Of a stretch of 64,000 nt of DNA, positions 1-10,713 are shown in pieces; within the stretch, counting starts at the first letter, position 1; the number at the start of each line of letters is the position of its first letter. The notes beneath the pieces were generated by a model, which saw only the letters and a list, made by a program, of their open reading frames with translations, ran no database searches and was not told where the DNA came from. The position numbers were made by a program, and so were the translations under genes. Source of the DNA: Yponomeuta sedellus (Eukaryota > Arthropoda > Insecta > Lepidoptera > Yponomeutidae); NCBI GenBank assembly GCA_934045075.1, contig OW203722.1, positions 7,781,303-7,845,302 on the forward strand, given 5' to 3'.

Positions 1-33
1 CGTAGTAGGTACATGTATATTATTTTGGCTGCC

Positions 34-245
34 TCGTCCGTCTAGCGGTATCACGCATGGTTACCATGACGGTCACCGGTTCGATCGCCACTGGAGGCCG
101 CCGTACATTAGTACAAATGACCTCAGTCTAGTCTGGGTGTATTTCCAAGTTAATGATGTCCTTGCCTGCTATACCGTAGGGTATCCTAGTTTGGGACTAA
201 CAAGTGTTTGTGTGGTGTGGAAGTTATTTATTTATTAATATTACA
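34..245 (+). mobile_element. tRNA-derived SINE (family S1)
   Basis: A tRNA-like head at about 34-105 carries an A-box-like TAGCGGTA and a B-box GGTTCGATC. It is followed by a tail that recurs elsewhere in the window (8402-8552 and 37850-37985 on the - strand; a fragment near 12184). The tail ends in TTATTTATTTATT. It is read as a SINE because the head is a poor tRNA and the tail is shared between copies. Confidence 0.6.
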
Positions 246-787
246 AAATGAACAAACGTGACGTGCTGAGATTAAATGGCAAAAGTAATGTTATCGTGTA
301 GGGTTCACAACAGGTCGACCTTTATATGCGTGTAGTATACTAAGATTGATCACTTTCATCAGCAATCAAATGTTTCCCTATAATGCATGAATGTAGTGAT
401 TAGTTAATGCAGTTTTGCGTGTACTAGAGTAGTTTGTACTAGGAAAACACTGATACTAGATAGAACTATTCTCTTTATTGAAAACTAATTGTTCCCTGTA
501 CTTGTTAAAAATAATCGTTATTTATTTTCATAACGCCTGCCCTTGTGCATAAAAACGTCTAAGTATGTGTAGTATAATCTCGACATTAATAATTCCACGT
601 GTAAATTAATTTCCGACCGCACTAAGTCTGTTTCATTCTGACATGTCACTACACTTGGGTTAGACCTATTAATATTTAACTGGTTAAAACGAGAAAGGCG
701 CTATTGAGTATGGGTAACGAGGGGTACCAATTTTAATATAATTTTCGTTTTGTAATTATGTCACTTTAAGTAGCTATCTAGGAAATC
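246..787. other. AT-rich stretch, no gene seen
   Basis: No long reading frame, splice-flanked GC-rich exon or repeat recognised elsewhere in the window. Probably intergenic or intronic DNA. Confidence 0.5.
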
Positions 788-962
788 CATAACATACCAT
801 AACCACACGCCTGTATCCCAGGGGGATAGGCAGCCGAAAAAGTACCCGGAACCGGCCTGCGTGCATGCAACGACTTATGAACGTTGATGAAGCGAAGGTG
901 ATCTGTCAGGATCGCGGCAAGTGGCAGTCCCTGGTCTTTCCCTCCCCCTCTGGGCTAGCATG
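788..962 (+). mobile_element. Composite LINE 3'-end fragments
   Basis: 788-836 is a reversed LINE tail (matching CACGCCTGTATCCCAG). 838-962 runs forward and encodes the conserved peptide CMQRLMNVDEAKVICQDRG followed by KWQSLV, the C-terminus also seen complete at 43055-43372 on the - strand. Two truncated copies lie back to back. Confidence 0.6.
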
Positions 963-1054
963 TCCGTATGCAGAATTGACAAGTTAGAACCACACTGAAG
1001 CTACAGCAACGCCACGTGCAATCTGCCAGCTTGAATTTATATGCTTAGAAACAC

Positions 1055-1115
1055 AAGCCTACTTTTCTCCATTTTTATGTACAATAAAGTGTTCTCTATC
1101 GATCTATCTATCTCT
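1055..1115 (+). mobile_element. LINE 3' UTR fragment
   Basis: Contains TTTTTATGTACAATAAAGTG, the 3' end also seen at about 22800-22860 and 33615-33645. It ends in a short CTAT repeat. Degenerate, no coding capacity. Confidence 0.4.
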
Positions 1116-2515
1116 CCTCTATTTTTTTTGTTTACGTGTTTCGCGCATAGTATAAATTACCTAACTCCGGAAATCGCTCGTAAACTCTCTTTCAAAATCA
1201 CACGTCATATTTTACAGAGGTTATGCAAAATGTTGATGCACCTCGACAAAAGATACCGGCATCTTACGCCAAATGCGCGTCGCGTATGACTTGTGTGCAG
1301 ACGAAAGTCAAAGTCGACGTCGCATCGCGTCTCGTTTAATTTGTGCGTAGCATTAGTGTGGTTCTACCATGGGTTCTACTTTCAACCGAAGCTTGCATCG
1401 TTTTCCAACAATCGCGCCCCTCTCCAAACAACTCCGAGCTTCTGAAACACAAAGGTAAACATACACCTACCGTCCAGCTGGCTCGAGTACGCTCGCGGCG
1501 CCCACGCACGCGGTGATCGCCCGTCTGTGACCCCAGTAAGTCTCGTCTGGTGTTGCAAGCTTTTACGAGCTTCCAGCTTTCCACCCGGGCTTGCTTCTGA
1601 GCGTCAGTGAGGTTGTGCACCAAACGTGAAAGTATCCTTCTCGCGTGAACGTGCACATGTAAAATCTCGTAAAGGCTTCCCGATCCCATCTACATGTGCT
1701 GAATCTTCAGAAACGTGACTCTCCTATAGTCTTGGATTTATTTTTTTTACTGCTAGCACTTTTTCTTCCGTAATAGCCGTCAAAGGGCGACCTCTCCTTT
1801 CTTCATCCCCAAAGTGTAGGCAACCGCGCTTGAATTTGTTTTGTAGTTGTTAATCTTACGATTCGTAAAAAAACATAAAAGTCATAGCGCGAAAATGCTC
1901 CATTTTTAAATAATACAATATTTAAAAAAAAATTAAGGTAAGTTTTTAAATTGAGCGTAGGTACTTATATTTACTTAAAGTAATAATATTGTTAAAATAT
2001 AAGTGGTATTATAAGTGGCGAGTCTCTAATATTCATTTAGTTCACACTACATAAATTAAATTCTCACAAAAAAAATATATAGTCATAAAAAATAGCCAGT
2101 ATCGTGTCAATACATGATTTTGGCAGAATTTGTGAATGTCGGCTGGTTGCTATAGCAAAAATTAAAAACGGCATTTTCGATATTGGACTTACCTTATTAT
2201 AAGTTTTAACATTTAACTTATAAATGATTATATTTTCAAAATTTATTATAACTGGCCAGTCTTTAACAAACAAGTTTTCGCAAAACTTTCTCAGTGGCTT
2301 GATATATTGAGCCCAGAAGAATCTATAGTAAAGTTGTGAATAAGTACATTTACATACAACAATAGACTCTACTGGAATCTAATTATTTTTCTTTTTTATT
2401 GTTAATTACCTACCTACCTACACGGACTAAGGCCGAGGCCTGTTCGGTCACCGGTTTTGCATTCGGGCAAAAATAAGCTGTAATATTTTTTTTATATTGT
2501 TGTATGTAAACGATA
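1116..2515. other. No gene confirmed; weak exon-like islands
   Basis: Mostly AT-rich. 1369-1462 starts with an ATG in a fair context and is open for 31 codons to a GTAAAC donor-like site. 1485-1541 is GC-rich and ends at a GTAAGT donor-like site. Neither island joins in phase to a known exon, so neither is called a gene. An overlapping 117-codon frame on the - strand has no recognisable domain. Confidence 0.3.
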
Positions 2516-2725
2516 TCAACCCTTGTAAGTCCTCACTGCTGGGGTAAGGGTCTCTTCCAGGCACCAACGGCTTAACGTGCCTTGCGAGGCACGGAAGCGC
2601 TCGGAAAAATACCACTAGCGGTAGTCACGGGACCGTCACCCATCCTGCAACTGACCGCGCCTGTTGTTGCTTAACTTAAGTGATTGATTCCAATGACTCG
2701 GTTCGAATAGGCCACGAGCGCTTCG
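2516..2725 (+). mobile_element. Interspersed repeat family A (truncated)
   Basis: Matches the family best seen at 2985-3345 and 26845-27205: a CCCCACTGCTGGGG-like start, GGCACCAACGGCTTAACGTG in the middle and GCCACGAGCGC at the end. The central part is deleted here. Confidence 0.6.
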
Positions 2726-2810
2726 TAACTGGGATCAATATAAATACATGGGGTTTGAAGGTTAGTTAGTTTAGGGTTAGTTTATCATGCCTTTTCCTCC
2801 AATAATTTTA

Positions 2811-2984
2811 TCATTCAGCCCACAAACGCCCACGCTGAACGTAGGCCTCTTTCAAGGCACGCTGTAACTTTCTTTCCTTGGCCATTCTCATGCAGCTACT
2901 GTCAGCTATCAGCCTCACAGTATCTGTCCAGCGAGCTGGAGTGCAAACTAAGTTGCTGTTCCAGTTTGTTGTCTCCCCTTCGTT
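2811..2984 (-). mobile_element. LINE C-terminus fragment
   Basis: The reverse strand encodes a peptide with ARWTD, RIADSS, MRMAKER and LKEAYVQ and then a stop, the signature of the last ~60 residues of a lepidopteran non-LTR retrotransposon protein. Its upstream part is cut off by the family A copy that begins at 2985. Confidence 0.6.
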
Positions 2985-3345
2985 ATCAACCCTTATATGT
3001 CCCCACTGCTGGGGCACGGGTCTCTTCCTGCATCGCAGGAAGGTTAGGCCATACTCCACCACGGGGGCCAAGTCCGGGTTGTTGGAGGATTGTGAGACAG
3101 TGGCGGGCCTCACTGTCAGAAGTTATCAAGCCGCCCATAAGGCCTCTGACATGGCTTAACGACTGACATTATATGACAGCCGGCACCAACGGCTTAACGT
3201 GCCTTGCGAAGCACGGAAGCGCTCGGAAAAATGCCACTAGCGGTAGTCACGGGTCACGCTCACCCATCCCGTACCTGACCGCGCCTGTTGTGGCTTAACC
3301 AAGTGATTGATTCCAATCACTCGGTTCGCCTAGGCCACGAGCGCA
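2985..3345 (+). mobile_element. Interspersed repeat family A
   Basis: One of the fullest copies of a ~350-bp repeat: ATGTCCCCACTGCTGGGGCA, then CCACCACGGGGGCCAAGTCC, GGCTTAACGTGCCTTGCGAA, and the end GCCACGAGCGC. At least nine copies lie in the window. The copy at 40692-41001 has a 13-bp target duplication, which points to retrotransposition. Confidence 0.75.
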
Positions 3346-3461
3346 GCTCGAGCGTCTCCCCTTAAAAACATTTTTAACCAATCGGCTATCGATTCTTCGC
3401 CAGCTGTGACCAGTCCTCTACTAAGACAACTTAACTTAGAGGTTATTGTCAAGCACATTAC

Positions 3462-3678
3462 AGTCTTTTAGCTTTTAGAATATACCTCGGCTACTATCGG
3501 ATAGAATCGGATATATTCGGTAAGGTGTTTTGTATTGTTATTTATAACTTTACATAACTTTTCAAAATAATAAAGAAAAGTTTTATACATAGCAGGAAGT
3601 AGTATTACACTCGTGTGCTTTTGGCGAAAACCAAAGCCTACGCTAGAGCCCGGTGTATATTCTAAAAGCTAACAGACT
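3462..3678 (+). mobile_element. 217-bp MITE (family C), copy 1
   Basis: The terminal inverted repeats are about 28 bp, read as AGTCTTTTAGCTTTTAGAAT at the left and its complement at the right (ending CTAACAGACT). The interior has no coding capacity. It matches the reversed copy at 6801-7014. Confidence 0.8.
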
Positions 3679-3817
3679 GTAGTTCTTGCAGAAAACACTC
3701 CGAGCACATCCCATTCTATAGTACATTGAACGTTGATAGTCCATATAATGAACTTGTTTTGTTATCCAAATAGACTACGGCAATAAATGTGATGAGTTGC
3801 GATCCCGGCACATGTTT

Positions 3818-4110
3818 TTTCTTTCATCGAATTAATAAACAGTCTCTAGGTGATTGTACATCAAAACAAGAATCTTTAAAGTCTTCTTCCTCTGTGTTTT
3901 GTATAATCTCCCACACTGTGTTTAAATGTGATGGATTGTGATAGTTGATTGCGTGGCGGAACATTACAAAGGGACAGTATTTTTTGCACGGAATTAAAAA
4001 CCAGTCTTCAAGTGAATGTACATAAGACAAGTCTCTGTAGTCTTCTTCCTCTGTGTTCCATATTATCTCCCGTGTTCCCTATCCACAGTGTTTATAAGGA
4101 GCCGAAGCCC
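3818..4110. repeat. Diverged ~150-bp tandem duplication with an open frame
   Basis: Two units share GTCTTCTTCCTCTGTGTT and flanking sequence (3818-3965 and 3975-4110). On the - strand the frame is open through both units, down to a stop at 3824-3826, and the peptide is repeated too: EIIWNTEEEDYRD, then EIIQNTEEEDFKD. I do not recognise the protein. It may be a dead transposon fragment. Confidence 0.5.
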
Positions 4111-4139
4111 TTCACCCTCGACAACAGCTTCAATAATTA

Positions 4140-5225
4140 GTAAACTCTTGGCCGGATGTTGAACAACCTTCCCTTAATTGGAAACATGCACGTTAATGAT
4201 TAATTACAGACTACAATAGCGCGAGTAATGTACCTGTATTCCGTTCATTAGTGATTTTGACATTGTTCAGTCAATGCAACTAAAGTTTCACAATACACGC
4301 AATCGTAGACTAAAAAAAATCTGAAATTTCTGGCGCAAGAAAGAATTTACTAGTAATAGTGGCCCGCGGAATTATAGCTTTATATATTATTTTTCATAGT
4401 ATGTTTTCACATAATAAAAAAAACGTTGATCTTATTGAAATATTATGAAATAAAACCGGGATTTTGAAATGGTAAGTTGTGAAGTCGGTAAAAAACATAT
4501 TCCGTTTCGTTTATCAATTGAATTTAAACGTTATCTAAAAAGGGTGTAGAATCATAGCAACAATATTTTACGAGATAAACAATTCGAATATTAACGGCTC
4601 ATACATTTTAAAGTATTACTTGCCGGTTGTGACGTTATAGTTTGAGACCGAATTGTATTACAACAGACAAGAATGACTTTTCTACAGGTCGCATTATGAA
4701 ACGTATTAGTCGTGGAGTAAAAATTTAACCACTTTTATTTATCTTTGAACATGGCATCTCAAATTATATTAAATACTACATTAAACATAGAACCGAAATA
4801 TAACTTTCTCCCGAGCGATACATAGTGCTCAAGACAATATTTCTTAGAGTAATTAAAAGTGTAAAATGATCAATTTAGGACAAAACAAAATTTAACTAAC
4901 TAGACAAATTGCCACGTTTGTTTTTTTTTCCGCAGCGCAGAAAAAGGTTACCAGACTCCTTTCACTGAAAATGAGTAAAATAAATTCACACCTCTTTTTT
5001 CCTTTTTGATATGTAACTTTTGTATATTTAATATGTTCGCTGCTAAAAAAAAACGATAGCGGGGCAGGAATATAGGGCAGGAAACTGTTTATAAACGTAA
5101 CCCGTTTATGAACGAGCAATGAGACACTTTCTGAGTGGGTGTGGTATTAGACCTTTTTTTTGTGCAAGTTTTCCATTATGATATTATTATTATATTATTA
5201 AACATTTGAAACGTACCACGGCAAG
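4140..5225. other. AT-rich, nothing recognised
   Basis: No exon-like island, repeat family or inverted structure was recognised. The open frames are short and AT-driven. Confidence 0.5.
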
Positions 5226-5229
5226 GCAC

Positions 5230-5958
5230 AATCCGCTATTTGACTCTCTTTTCAAGTAAGTCTTAAACGGTAAATAACTCTTCCATTAGACCAAAAAATA
5301 TTTTAGTATATTTTTTGAGGATCTAAAAGCAAGATAAAAATATATTTTAAAATTTTATTTTCCTAAACAGCCAAAGACACGTGCAGCAGTTTTTGTCTAT
5401 GGTTTGAAGTCCCAAAAACTTGTAAACAAAGTTTGACATTCAATTTTCTGTAAGTGATCTCTGAGCATAGTGAAATAACAACAACGCAACCATGATTTCA
5501 TCGAATTTACATCCAAAATATACCAATTATCATTATTGCTTTGTTCGAGAATGAAAAAACACGTCAATAAAACCGCCGGAGAGTTGTAGATTCGTGTACC
5601 CAGTGAAATTAAATTCGAAAAACTTGGCTCAAACTTGCCAAAAGAGTCCCCGACTCTTTATCAATTGCAATTTGGGTGTACTTATGTGAAGATCACTGTG
5701 ATGTAAGTCCTATAATAAGCAATGTCCACTGGCTCTAGCTGAAAGATGTTTGTTTACATACTTTAGATGGTTTCAAGATGGCGGATAGCGTTTTCGCCGT
5801 TATGATTTAAACGAGGAAAAAATTTTTTTACTTTGCAAATTTTGCAGCCATCCTGCATACTTACTTAGCAAAATTAATATATTCCGGTTTCTTACGTTAA
5901 ATACTATAGGAAATATTCATTTATCGCATCAAATTTGATACGTGTCAAATAGCGGATT
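5230..5958 (+). mobile_element. THAP-type DNA element, copy 1
   Basis: Begins AATCCGCTATTTGAC and ends with its exact complement, GTCAAATAGCGGATT. Inside are remnants of a THAP zinc-finger coding sequence, clearer in copy 3 (59670-60410). About 729 bp, not autonomous. Flanking target duplication is not evident. Confidence 0.8.
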
Positions 5959-6093
5959 CAAAATTTTCTTAGCCCATAATCTCAGAGTGAGTATGGGCTT
6001 AAGTGCCACGCGTGCCCACCGCGGATAAGCTATTTGAAGTGCTGAGTTATTTGCACACGTCGTGAAGGAAACAATAATTTGAATTCTATATAA

Positions 6094-6452
6094 GCCCTTG
6101 TATGTCCCCACTGCTGGGGCCCGGGTCTCTTCCTGCGCAGGAAGGTTAGGTTAGGTTAGGTCCACACTCCACCACGGGGGCCAAGTCCGGGTTGGTGGAG
6201 GGTTGTAAGACAGTGGCGGGCCTTACTGTTAGAAGTTATCAAACCGCCCTGACTTAGCGACTTAACGGCCTAACGAGACATGGCTTAACGACTGCCATTA
6301 CATAACAGCCGGCACCAACGGATTAACTTGCGAAGCACGGAAGCGCTCAGAAAATATGCCACTAGCGGTAGTCACGGGACGGTCACCCATCCTGCACCTG
6401 ACCGCGCCTGTTTGACCCAAGTGATTGATTCCAATCACCCGGTTCACTTAGG
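6094..6452 (+). mobile_element. Interspersed repeat family A
   Basis: Near full-length copy, with a short GGTTA microrepeat expansion near 6147-6160 and several small deletions. The immediately upstream 5960-6090 resembles the tail of a tRNA SINE (AGTATGGGCTTAAGTG, ATTTGCACACGTCGTGAAGG). Confidence 0.7.
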
Positions 6453-6800
6453 CAAATTGTTAATTATATTTTAGAAATGTGACGTCACGAAACCTAGGAC
6501 CCCTCCCGCCTCTTGTCAGACAATGTGACGCTTTGTCCACCAATCTTAACATGTGACGTACTTTATCGATGGTCCCTTATAGTAATCTGTTATCTAAGCC
6601 AAGATTTAATTAATCAGTGTAAAGCGTAATGTGCTGTCATGTGTACTTCGGTTTAGCAATTTGCCGGTTCGCTTCTGATGTTGAGTTAGCGTAACGCAGA
6701 GTCTCCAAAGGGCTCGTTTTCATCAAGTTACGGAGAAACAAGGCATTGTCTTCCATATTTGGAACACTAAGCTATTCTGACACCTAGCACTAATTTGTAC

Positions 6801-7014
6801 AGTCTGCTAGCTTTTAGAATATACCTCGGGCTCTAGAGTAGGCTTCGGTTTTCGCCGAAAACACACGAGTATAATACTACTTTCTGCTCTGTATAAAACT
6901 TTTCTTCACTATTCTAAAAAGTTAAGTGTCATATTAGTTCAGATATTTGTATTACACGAATATATCCAATTCTATCCGATAGCAGCCAAGGTATATTCTA
7001 AGAGCTAACAGACT
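6801..7014 (-). mobile_element. MITE family C, copy 2
   Basis: A reversed copy of 3462-3678 with both terminal repeats. The motif TGTAC lies just outside the left end (6796-6800) and again just outside the right end (7015-7019), consistent with a short target duplication. Confidence 0.75.
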
Positions 7015-7019
7015 TGTAC

Positions 7020-8170
7020 AGCACATTTTGCACGATAAAGGGTGGATGCACATAGTAAAAAGATTTAATAATTGTATTGATACATAAAATTGTATCAGAA
7101 TTATTAAGTGTGATTTTGAATTTGTTTAAATAATAATGTTTGATAATAATACAATATAATTAGAATTAAAATATCGTGGACTTAATTTATAAAGGCCCAC
7201 TATAATTTATTATGTTGCGTGCCCTACAGGGTCCATAAAGATCCATATTTTTAGTTATGTCATCTGTATGTAGTTGTGGAATGCAATAAATTATTGAGTT
7301 TTGGACGAAGGCACTGTGGCTACAGTAGTTCACGAATTTTAGTGATGTAAGATTATTCGTTAGTTTTTGAAAAACAGAGTCTGGTAGTCTTTGAAAAACA
7401 GTGGCAGTCTGGAAAAAACCGAGAAAATACGAAAGATCGGTGCGCAATAACAAGGCTTGTTGGTATAACTCAACACCAAAACAATGAGATCAATGAGATA
7501 CCACTTAAAACAATGAATGCGCGCACTGCAATAACAGAAGAAAGGCATTTGGAACAGATTTTTGAATCGGTTGTTTAATACGATATTCAACGAATAACTT
7601 TTATTCGAGAATTGAAAAATCTGTCCTTACAGAACTAACAACTTCATTGAGGCTATTCTCAATGGACTTCAATACTTTTCTTTTTAGAAGTTTACTGACC
7701 AAAATTTACCTACGCTATATTGGTACAGAAAATAGTAAGTACAATGGGCAAAACATTGAGATACTCGCGTAGGTATTTCTCTTAAATGTAACATCTCAAC
7801 TCTGTTATAGCTATGTTATAGAAATAAATACATCTCATCTTATCACCCCTGTTTCAAAGAGAATTCCGTTACCTGTTTAGTACGACCTTTGTCCAGTTGT
7901 CCAGACAAAGTTCGGAGTGTCCCAGATTAGCGGGAAGAGAGGGTCCTTGTTTCCCAATACCGGTTCAGTCCGACATCATCATTTGTCAGCGTGTCACGTT
8001 CGCAGTTGTATGGCGTGGCTTTGCGTATCACACCGTCCGCCATTATAACATTATACCCCAACTTTACCCTCTACCCACGTGCTTGGAACCTTGAGGCGGA
8101 ACAAAAGCCCGCTGTTGGAGTTGCACGGTCACACCCAGCGACCCCAAATAGTAGACACATCTATTTTAAA
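7020..8170. other. No gene seen
   Basis: Mostly AT-rich to about 7860, then moderately GC. Frames at 7897-8197 have no recognisable domain and no paired splice sites. Confidence 0.4.
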
Positions 8171-8173
8171 ACT

Positions 8174-8400
8174 TCAGCGGTGGTAGCGGAGCGATAGAAC
8201 GGCTTCTCAATTGGGAGGTCGTGGGTTGGAATCCCGGCATGCACCAATGAAGCGTCGTAATAAAACCTGATTTAAATACCTATCTCAGTGCTTCAATTTT
8301 CAATCCGCAGTGGGCACACGTGGTAATTAAGCCCATACTTTCTCTCTTTGAGAATAGCCCTGTGCCCAGTGGGATGTTTATAGGCTACATAAGTAAATAT
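8174..8400 (+). mobile_element. tRNA-derived SINE (second family)
   Basis: The head at 8174-8250 has an A-box-like GGTAGCGGAGCGATAGAACGG and a B-box-like GGGTTGGAATCCC. The tail contains CAGTGGGATGTTTATAGGCT and ends in AAATAAATAAA. A related tail ends the SINE at 9597-9830. Confidence 0.6.
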
Positions 8401-8401
8401 A

Positions 8402-8552
8402 AATAAATAACTTCCACACACTTGTCCTGGTCCCAAACAAGGCAACGACGTCACAAACATGTAAATACTCGTACACCCAAACTGAAGTCTTTGTACAAAT
8501 GTATGACCTCCAGCACGGTAAACACACGTGATGCCGCTAGACCGACGAAGCA
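8402..8552 (-). mobile_element. SINE family S1, reversed
   Basis: Complement of the family seen at 34-245: CTTCCACACACTTGTCCTGG at the 3' side, then GATGCCGCTAGACCGACGA, the complement of the A-box region. Confidence 0.55.
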
Positions 8553-8879
8553 GTCTCAAGATAAGATGTTACTATTTGTATGTAATTGGATGACACAATT
8601 TATTCTTTCCTTGTTTTCAATTTTATTCTTGTCTTTGTCTATGGTTGCCTGGAAGAAATTGCTTTTAATAATTAGCCACTATTTATACTGTATTTCGATT
8701 TCTTAAATGTATCTCCAAATGTTGTCTGCAAAATGTTACTTATTTACAGTGTTAAAGACACATTTCAGTTTTTTGTTGACTTGCGTGTTTTGCTGAGTAT
8801 GTAAAAAAGTCGGTCTTTTAAATTTTGAAATGAACATTCGAACGCCTGTACATGACTTAGAAAAAAAGTCATAGGTAGG

Positions 8880-9003
8880 TATATGCCCGCACAGGGGATC
8901 GAAATGGATTCGAAATTAGCACAGGACCGAGAGGAATGGCGCAGTAAGAAGGAGGCCTATGCCCAGCAGTGGGTTGATGTGGGCTGATTATAGATAGATA
9001 GAT
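8880..9003 (+). mobile_element. LINE C-terminus plus GATA-type tail
   Basis: Encodes MDSKLAQDREEWRSKKEAYA followed by QQW near a stop, the typical end of an RTE-like LINE protein. It is followed by a TAGATAGATAG tail. 8825-8880 is a reversed piece of the SINE found at 9597. Confidence 0.6.
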
Positions 9004-9333
9004 TCAAACGTACCTAACCAAAGGTGTAGTTGAAGTGATCCAACATTGTCATTTTGTTATCTCGGAACAACAGCACCGAACACTTCTTTAAGCACGTTAC
9101 AAAAAAAGCTGTAATATATATATTAATATGCCGTGCATAATATATATTATAGTAAGCTACCACACACGGAGACAATGCTATAATATACATGTTTGCCTTC
9201 ATTTCGTTGATGGTCGTCCAAGTACCAATATACAATGACATATATTATAATGCGATAATATAAATTACGGTATAAACAGGTGACGTCATAGAAATATATA
9301 TCATAGCAAAATCATCATAGCGATATATATATC

Positions 9334-9369
9334 ATATTCTAGTGACCGCTCACGCGGTCACTAGAATAT
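9334..9369. repeat. Perfect hairpin, 16-bp arms, 4-nt loop
   Basis: Left arm 9334-9349 and right arm 9354-9369 are exact complements; the loop is TCAC. Confidence 0.95.
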
Positions 9370-9596
9370 TTTTTACAGAAAATATATCGCAATTAACCTT
9401 GATTTAGTTTAAATTAATTTGTTATAGCTACGTATGTAACGGGTTTTATGCGTCGTTGGTATTGACGACGCGTGCGCTGTGGCCCCGTGGCGGGGGGCGG
9501 AACTTTTAATGCGTTTCTGATGCGCCACTCTCGTGTCCCGCGTATAACAACACGGCTCTCTAAATTACATAAGATTTATTAGCGATTTATTAGTAG

Positions 9597-9830
9597 CAGC
9601 GTCAGCCCAGTAGGTAGAACAGTGGACTCGGAAACGAGAGACCCAGGTTCGATCCCCCGTGCGGGCATATGCCTACCTATGACTTTTTTTTCTAAGTCAT
9701 GTACATTTGTGGAGTTATAGTTGCAATACCACTCGCAAACCGTGAAGGAAAATTAAGCTCAATCTCTCTCTTCCTCCGAGAAGGCATGTGCCCTGCAGTG
9801 TGACGTTTATAGGCTACATAAAAAAAAAGT
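9597..9830 (+). mobile_element. tRNA-derived SINE
   Basis: The head carries TAGGTAGAACAGTGGACTCG and a B-box-like GGTTCGATCCCCC, then GCGGGCATATGCCTACCTAT. The body includes CAATACCACTCGCAAACCGT. The tail ends in TTTATAGGCTACATAAAAAA. A reversed partial copy lies at 8825-8880. Confidence 0.7.
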
Positions 9831-10098
9831 TTATTTAGATGCTTTTTTAACAACAGCTCACAACTTTGGGTGGACCAAAAGTATTATGACATAGGACGAA
9901 AATTGTAACATAAATACTGTAATGTAATAATGTAAATGCTCCTTAACGCAATTGATTTATTGCATAATAATAACTTCGTCCTAGATTCTTGCAACATTCT
10001 AACGAAGCCGACCGTATAATCCGCAGCACGTTAAACCTTCACACTCAATCAAACCTTGCCTTCGAAATCAGTACGGTCTAAAGTTCAAAGTCTGAAAG

Positions 10099-10188
10099 AA
10101 GATCAGTTGTCAACTGTATAAAGTAGTTGCACCGTAGTTACTCTAGTAACTACGGTGCAACTACTTTATACAGTTGACAACTGATCTT
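10099..10188. repeat. Perfect 90-bp hairpin (44-bp arms, 2-nt centre)
   Basis: Positions 10099-10142 are the exact reverse complement of 10145-10188, with only CT between. No transposon-like ends or target duplication were seen. Confidence 0.97.
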
Positions 10189-10214
10189 ATGTATTATGTA
10201 TTATCCTCTATCCC

Positions 10215-10250
10215 GTGTTATGTATTATCCTCTGGGATAATACATAACAC
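10215..10250. repeat. Hairpin, 16-bp arms, 4-nt loop
   Basis: 10215-10230 (GTGTTATGTATTATCC) is complementary to 10235-10250. It lies only 27 bp from the larger hairpin at 10099-10188, and a partial third copy of the TGTATTATCCTCT motif lies between them. Confidence 0.9.
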
Positions 10251-10528
10251 AAGAGTACCAGAGAAGAAGAGAGAACTTAAAATTTTGAAATACCAATTCA
10301 CGTAAGGTCTTCAATATCCATCAACACCGAAGACACCTCATCAAGCTTAAGTACTTAAACAATGAACGTAACGAACTAATAACTCCATTTAGTGCTAAGA
10401 AGTGTTTGAACCATCCAGCTAGACAATGACTTGAGTGATCACCTTCCAAGATGAGGGGACCAACAAAATCTAGCAGCCATAACGACTTCTCGTAAGAGGA
10501 CTTCAAGTGCGAGTTTACTGCTGATTAG

Positions 10529-10713
10529 GCCCTGGGATAACCAGTGCAGTACCGAGGATGAGCGGTCTCGGTCCACCAGGGGTGTGGGCGGCCCAGAAGC
10601 GCCTGGAATCTTGGGCCCGAGCGGCTCGAGAGCGCACCTCCAGCGCCAGTTCCGGACAGAGCCACAATTCTACGGACAGCTTCGGTGATGACAAGTCTCA
10701 CGGGAGCCCCAGC
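10529..10713 (+). CDS. Syt12: Probable upstream exon of the Syt12-like gene
   Basis: A GC-rich island with an acceptor (CTGCTGATTAG) before 10529 and a good donor (GTATGT) at 10714. The frame is open throughout and ends in phase 0, the phase needed to join the exon at 19220. The peptide is hydrophilic, with RLESWARAARERTSS and a Ser/Asp-rich end (DSFGDDKSHGSPS), like a linker region. There is an in-frame ATG at 10558. It could instead belong to another gene; no domain proves the link. Confidence 0.5.

Noticed and set aside
1336..1689. A 117-codon gene on the - strand
   Set aside because: No domain, no splice context and no similarity that I recognise; it overlaps weak exon-like signals on the other strand.
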